IMG/VR virus record: IMGVR_UViG_3300025137_000098
Location: 1-38,812 of that record
DNA: 38,812 bases
Origin: a virus
Reading direction: 5' to 3' (one strand)
Shown one piece after another: positions 36,119 through 38,812 of the stretch (position 1 is its first letter; each line of letters begins with the position of its first letter). A model generated the notes under the pieces. It was not told the DNA's origin. It did no database searches and was given only the letters and a program-made list of their open reading frames with translations. Made by a program: the position numbers and the translations under genes.

Positions 36119-37345
36119 TTATGTGAGCATCGCCGGGTTGACGATGTGACGGGCAACTTCGCCGAACTCTTCATGCAGCACGATGGCCTTCATATCCTGC
36201 CTCGAACGATACCCTTTGCCCGCAGCCCATGCGTCGGGCGGGGCAAGGATGCGGAACGACTCCCACCGAACGCCCCGGAAGTCCTTGACATTATCACTGT
36301 GGATGTGTCCGGTCCAGATGTATCGGAACTCAGCCTCACCCCATTCCTGCGCACGATCCACCGCCATGATAAGCGGAAGGTCCGCAGGCTTGGCACCATC
36401 GCCGTGGTGGATGCCAACCAAGCACTTGCCAAACGTGAAATAGTGGAATTTCGACGGGGACGTATCCACGGTCAGGCGGTCCTCGTTCTCGTAGATGTTG
36501 GAGAGGGATTCCATTAAGAATATGCTGGACGACGGATCGTGGTTACCTGATTCTACAATCAGGTGAACTGATCCGTGGCGCTTGAGGGCAGCCTGAACCA
36601 TCCGACGCACGACGCGGATTGCGGCGCGGACCATCTGCGGGTAGCGACCATCAGCGTCAAGCAAATTACGGTTCTTCGGGGTGACGGCCTCGAAGCTGTC
36701 GTAGTGCAGCAGGTCGCCCAACAGGATGATGGTGGCGCGCTCACACGATGGGACGGACTCGACGAGATGCGCCATCGCATTGGACAGAGTGGTCTCGGCA
36801 ATCTCTAAATCCCAGTTGCCTCCGGTCTCCTCATGCCACGACAGCATCCCCAAATGGTGGTCCGACACGGGGTAGCAGGCCATCAGGTCTGAGCGGGCAG
36901 ATTTTGGTCCAGCCGTCGGCTTGATGCGCGGGAGCCTGTCCGTCATGGCCTGTACGGCCTCGCGGAGCATCTCCTCCTGACGCTCTTGGTCTCGAGTGGT
37001 TTTGACCCATTCACCTTTGATGGAGCCGTCTGGGCTGTAGTAAGTGGAGCGCCCCTTGACGTTGTACCCGTCCTCGGCCCCCGCGTTGAACGCCGCCCGC
37101 CCGACAGGTTCAGGTGGAACGTAAACGCTCCAATCGGCCTCGCGGCCCAACACCTCGACGGCGCAATTGTACCAACTGGTCGAGCCGCCAGACGACACAC
37201 CCGATCCCGCCGCCGCCGTCCGTATCGCGCCAAAGACGCCCCGGCGGGAAGCGACACCGGGTCCGGGGTGGCCCCGCTTTAGCTTCTCCTCCACCGCTGC
37301 GATACGCTTTTCAGCTTCCTGATTTGAGATGCTCGGATTAGGCAT
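36119..37345 (-). CDS. Calcineurin-like metallophosphoesterase (408 residues)
   Basis: The two-metal phosphoesterase motifs are in order: SDHHLG (D162, H164), LLGDLLHYDSFE (D211), ESGNHD (N268, H269), GIHHGDGAK (H314) and WTGHIHSD (H347, H349). The first 150 residues are a separate domain with a helical start (ISNQEAEKRIAAVEEKLKRG) and a VEVLGREADWSVYVPPEP segment that may bind DNA. Related phage genes are annotated as DNA-repair exonuclease or metallophosphatase; substrate unknown. Its position among tail and lysis genes is odd for a repair enzyme. The ribosome site is not clear. Confidence 0.88.
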   Translation of the reverse strand: MPNPSISNQEAEKRIAAVEEKLKRGHPGPGVASRRGVFGAIRTAAAGSGVSSGGSTSWYNCAVEVLGREADWSVYVPPEPVGRAAFNAGAEDGYNVKGRSTYYSPDGSIKGEWVKTTRDQERQEEMLREAVQAMTDRLPRIKPTAGPKSARSDLMACYPVSDHHLGMLSWHEETGGNWDLEIAETTLSNAMAHLVESVPSCERATIILLGDLLHYDSFEAVTPKNRNLLDADGRYPQMVRAAIRVVRRMVQAALKRHGSVHLIVESGNHDPSSSIFLMESLSNIYENEDRLTVDTSPSKFHYFTFGKCLVGIHHGDGAKPADLPLIMAVDRAQEWGEAEFRYIWTGHIHSDNVKDFRGVRWESFRILAPPDAWAAGKGYRSRQDMKAIVLHEEFGEVARHIVNPAMLT

Positions 37346-37357
37346 GCATGAAACCGA

Positions 37358-37720
37358 TCATGTTGCTGTCCTTTCAGATGCCACAGGCGGGTGTGCGCCA
37401 TTGTGGATTTTGTGCATCCGCGATGCCTCGTCTTTCAGGTAAGCAATGTCGGAAAGCATGATGGCTACCTCTCGATTTCGGCGCTCCAACACATCAGGCG
37501 CGTTCATCTTAGCGAGGATGTCGAGCCGCTGTTTGACTACCGCTTCGCCATTGTCTAGGTGATCGATGCGCTGATCGATCTTGCGAACTCTAGCTTCTAG
37601 GTCTCGCAGAGTTTCTTGGATTACCCGGATTGACATCTTACCTACAGCCGCTGCCCCGGCCACGCTGAACAAGATGCCGCCAATCGTAATCAAAAGTCTG
37701 ATGTCGATTGCGCCGTCCAC
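37358..37720 (-). CDS. Membrane-anchored coiled-coil protein of the lysis cassette (spanin-like)
   Basis: The protein opens MDGAIDIRLLITIGGILFSV, a hydrophobic helix to about residue 28, then about 45 residues of coiled coil (RVIQETLRDLEARVRKIDQR) and a polar tail. This is the layout of an inner-membrane spanin (Rz-like), which fuses inner and outer membranes in the last step of lysis, though DUF2730-type proteins look alike. The start is GTG at 37720, sharing a base with the holin stop (TAGTG). Context beside the holin favours a lysis role; no lipoprotein outer spanin was found. Confidence 0.65.
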   Translation of the reverse strand: MDGAIDIRLLITIGGILFSVAGAAAVGKMSIRVIQETLRDLEARVRKIDQRIDHLDNGEAVVKQRLDILAKMNAPDVLERRNREVAIMLSDIAYLKDEASRMHKIHNGAHPPVASERTAT

Positions 37721-37884
37721 TAGTCGCGCCGCGTCCAGCGCTTGACGGTCTCAGTCTCCCAGATGCGTAGCGCAAGCCAGATGATCGACAGTATTGCCGC
37801 CACGTCAGGGATGAGCGCAAACCACGACCCAATTCCGCCAGCAACCGCCGCTAGGTCGAGGCCAGTTTTCATTTCGTCGTTCAT
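37720..37884 (-). CDS. Small holin-like membrane protein (54 residues)
   Basis: Hand translation gives MNDEMKTGLDLAAVAGGIGS, then WFALIPDVAAILSIIWLALR and IWETETVKRWTRRD. It has one or two membrane helices (residues 8-24 and 27-43), an acidic N-terminus and a basic C-terminus. The I-P-x-V-x-A-x-L-S-x-x-W-L-x-L-R-I-x-E pattern is that of class II phage holins I know. ATGA overlap with the preceding gene and TAGTG with the next tie it to the lysis cassette. It would open the inner membrane; the SleB-type endolysin is 27 kb away. Confidence 0.8.
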   Translation of the reverse strand: MNDEMKTGLDLAAVAGGIGSWFALIPDVAAILSIIWLALRIWETETVKRWTRRD

Positions 37885-38156
37885 GCCGGATGTCCTGTTT
37901 TAAGAACGTCGCCGAGATACATCAGGCCAGTACAGATTGCGCCGTCCGAACGCACAAACCACACCGTGAATGTCGACAGCCCAGAGTACACGAAAAAGAT
38001 CTGCCCGAGTTTATTGACGCCGACAAATTGCAGCATCTCACTGTGCTGCGCCATCTGCTCCTGCATGTCGTCGTCGGTCTCGACGCACACGAACCCCTGC
38101 TGCGCAGCAACAGGCGTTGCGATGAGGCACACCGCGATGGCGAGGGCGCGCAACAT
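37881..38156 (-). CDS. 91-residue exported protein of the lysis cassette
   Basis: MLRALAIAVCLIATPVAAQQ is a clear Sec signal peptide with cleavage after VAA-QQ. The mature part (about 70 residues) has a Met/Gln-rich acidic helix (TDDDMQEQMAQHSEMLQFVG), then beta strands (LGQIFFVYS, FTVWFVRSD) and two Cys that could form a disulphide in the periplasm. No lipobox Cys follows the signal, so it is not an obvious outer spanin. Coupled to the tail-fibre assembly-like gene (TAATG) and to the holin (ATGA). Function unknown, probably periplasmic. Confidence 0.75.
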   Translation of the reverse strand: MLRALAIAVCLIATPVAAQQGFVCVETDDDMQEQMAQHSEMLQFVGVNKLGQIFFVYSGLSTFTVWFVRSDGAICTGLMYLGDVLKTGHPA

Positions 38157-38728
38157 TAGCCGATCTCAGGCCAGTCATAGAGAATACCGGACTTCGTGGT
38201 GCTGCCGTCATCCTCCAGTGTGTACGACAAGAACAACGCAGCGACAGCCTCCGTGTTAGCAGCGCCGTCAATGGCATCTTCCATCGCCGTAGCCTTGGCG
38301 CGGATCGCATCACGCCACGTTGAGATGTTGCTGGGGATGGCTGTGGTTTTTTCAGACTTACGGACAACGGACCAATCGGTCTGCGACAGCAGAGACCCCT
38401 GCTGCTGTTTAACTTCTGCCTTTAGCTCTGACCTGACACCAAGGGTGACAAGCTGCACGCCGTTTTGGTCCAGCACCGGGTCGCCGTTATCATCGACCAC
38501 GTTGATGTCAGTCATGCTTTTAGCCGTTTTAACAATTTTTACGCCGTCGCTGTCGTATCCCCAATGATACAGCCGACTGTCCGGCGGACTGTCTGGAATA
38601 ACCTCAATCAGACCCGCAGCTTCTTTTTCTGCGGCGGACCAGATGGGCCAGTTTCTGGGATGCGTAATTTCGTTATCGTCGGTCCACGCCTTGTTCTCGC
38701 GAATGGTTTTGTTTCCGTATTTCCACAT
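38156..38728 (-). CDS. Tail-fibre assembly-like protein (190 residues)
   Basis: It begins MWKYGNKTIRENKAWTDDNE, with HPRNWPIWSAAEKEAAGLIE typical of proteins next to tail-fibre genes. The C-terminal half has SLLSQTDWSVVRKSEKTTAI and WRDAIRAKATAMEDAIDG, the pattern of DUF4376 and tail-fibre assembly chaperones (LLxxTDWxVxRxxE ... IPxxIxxWRxxIR). AGGAG precedes the ATG by a few bases. It follows the tail-fibre gene end by 9 bases, as chaperones do. It probably folds or attaches the fibre whose 3' end is at the window edge. Confidence 0.8.
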   Translation of the reverse strand: MWKYGNKTIRENKAWTDDNEITHPRNWPIWSAAEKEAAGLIEVIPDSPPDSRLYHWGYDSDGVKIVKTAKSMTDINVVDDNGDPVLDQNGVQLVTLGVRSELKAEVKQQQGSLLSQTDWSVVRKSEKTTAIPSNISTWRDAIRAKATAMEDAIDGAANTEAVAALFLSYTLEDDGSTTKSGILYDWPEIG

Positions 38729-38737
38729 TGTCTTCTC

Positions 38738-38812
38738 CTATCTTGCTGTCGCTGGCGCTACACCGTCGCCGCCGAAGGGGTTTTCTGCAAAGGCCATGTA
38801 GACGTAAGTGTT
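38738..38812 (-). CDS. C-terminus of a tail-fibre or surface protein (5' part outside window)
   Basis: The last 24 residues before the stop are NTYVYMAFAENPFGGDGVAP, then ATAR. The YxYMAFAExPF...AxAR ending is one I know from the DUF7483-type C-terminal domains of marine phage tail-fibre or concanavalin-like surface proteins. The fibre tip would bind the host cell. The rest of the gene lies beyond the right edge. Confidence 0.8.
   Translation of the reverse strand, partial: NTYVYMAFAENPFGGDGVAPATAR

Noticed and set aside
1-38812. parA/parB, integrase, excisionase or lysogeny repressor genes
   Set aside because: None found. The small RHH- and HTH-like proteins are too short and too generic to call a repressor, so lysogeny or plasmid maintenance is not claimed.
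1-38812. tRNA genes and CRISPR arrays
   Set aside because: No T-loop/anticodon arrangement was recognised by eye, and the only regular repeats are in-frame coding repeats (30970-31099, 12852-12887) without spacers.

Overview
The window is most of the genome of a tailed double-stranded DNA phage (Caudoviricetes). The evidence is a terminase pair, a phage-type DNA polymerase I with its own primase, helicase and ssDNA-binding protein, an endolysin, a holin, and a large run of virion genes. The virion genes (a P22 gp10-like stopper or tail protein, a tail-fibre C-terminus ending in a YVYMAFAENPF-type motif, and Gly/Gln-rich proteins) resemble those common in phages assembled from seawater. An aquatic, probably proteobacterial host is inferred. 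Major capsid and portal genes are not visible, and genes run off both ends, so the window is not complete. No integrase, lysogeny repressor, tRNA, IS element or CRISPR array was seen.

Layout. (1) 1-3115, minus strand: a virion-like protein with an HELGH metallopeptidase motif, two small conserved phage proteins, and the large terminase. Two palindromes close to bacterial parS lie in gaps between these genes. (2) About 3.2-7.0 kb, minus strand: a visibly more GC-rich block of six to seven genes. Four of them sit behind near-identical promoters (TTGCGC or TTGCAC, 17 bases, then GATAAC-like), and GC-rich terminators bound the block. It looks like a moron-type insertion separating terL from terS. 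(3) 7.0-11.6 kb, minus: small terminase overlapping a PD-(D/E)XK nuclease, a Cys peptidase-like protein, an AT-rich segment with a perfect DnaA box, a signal-bearing SleB-type endolysin, an endonuclease V-like glycosylase and a zinc-ribbon protein. (4) 11.7-13.2 kb, plus: a run of small accessory genes ending in a bidirectional terminator. (5) 13.2-20.0 kb, minus: the replication operon (coiled-coil protein, ssDNA-binding protein, AEP primase, small HTH protein, UvrD-like helicase, DUF6378 protein, DNA polymerase). It starts at overlapping divergent promoters near 20.05 kb. (6) 20.1-22.1 kb, plus: an HNH/AP2-like endonuclease coupled to an SNF2-type helicase. (7) 22.1-38.8 kb, minus: virion and lysis genes.

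The replication genes are tightly coupled (ATGA and TAATG overlaps). The ssDNA-binding protein and the primase share an SSB-type acidic tip, D/E-D-E-V-P-F, suggesting they dock on the same partner. The lysis functions are split: holin and helper genes sit at 37.4-38.2 kb, the endolysin at 10.3-10.9 kb.

The most unusual items are: a HlyC-type toxin-activating lysine acyltransferase gene locked by 4-base overlaps between a 1466-residue virion-like protein and a Gly-rich protein, suggesting lipid modification of a virion component; the parS-like palindromes beside terL without visible parA or parB; and the promoter-bearing GC-rich block between the terminase genes.
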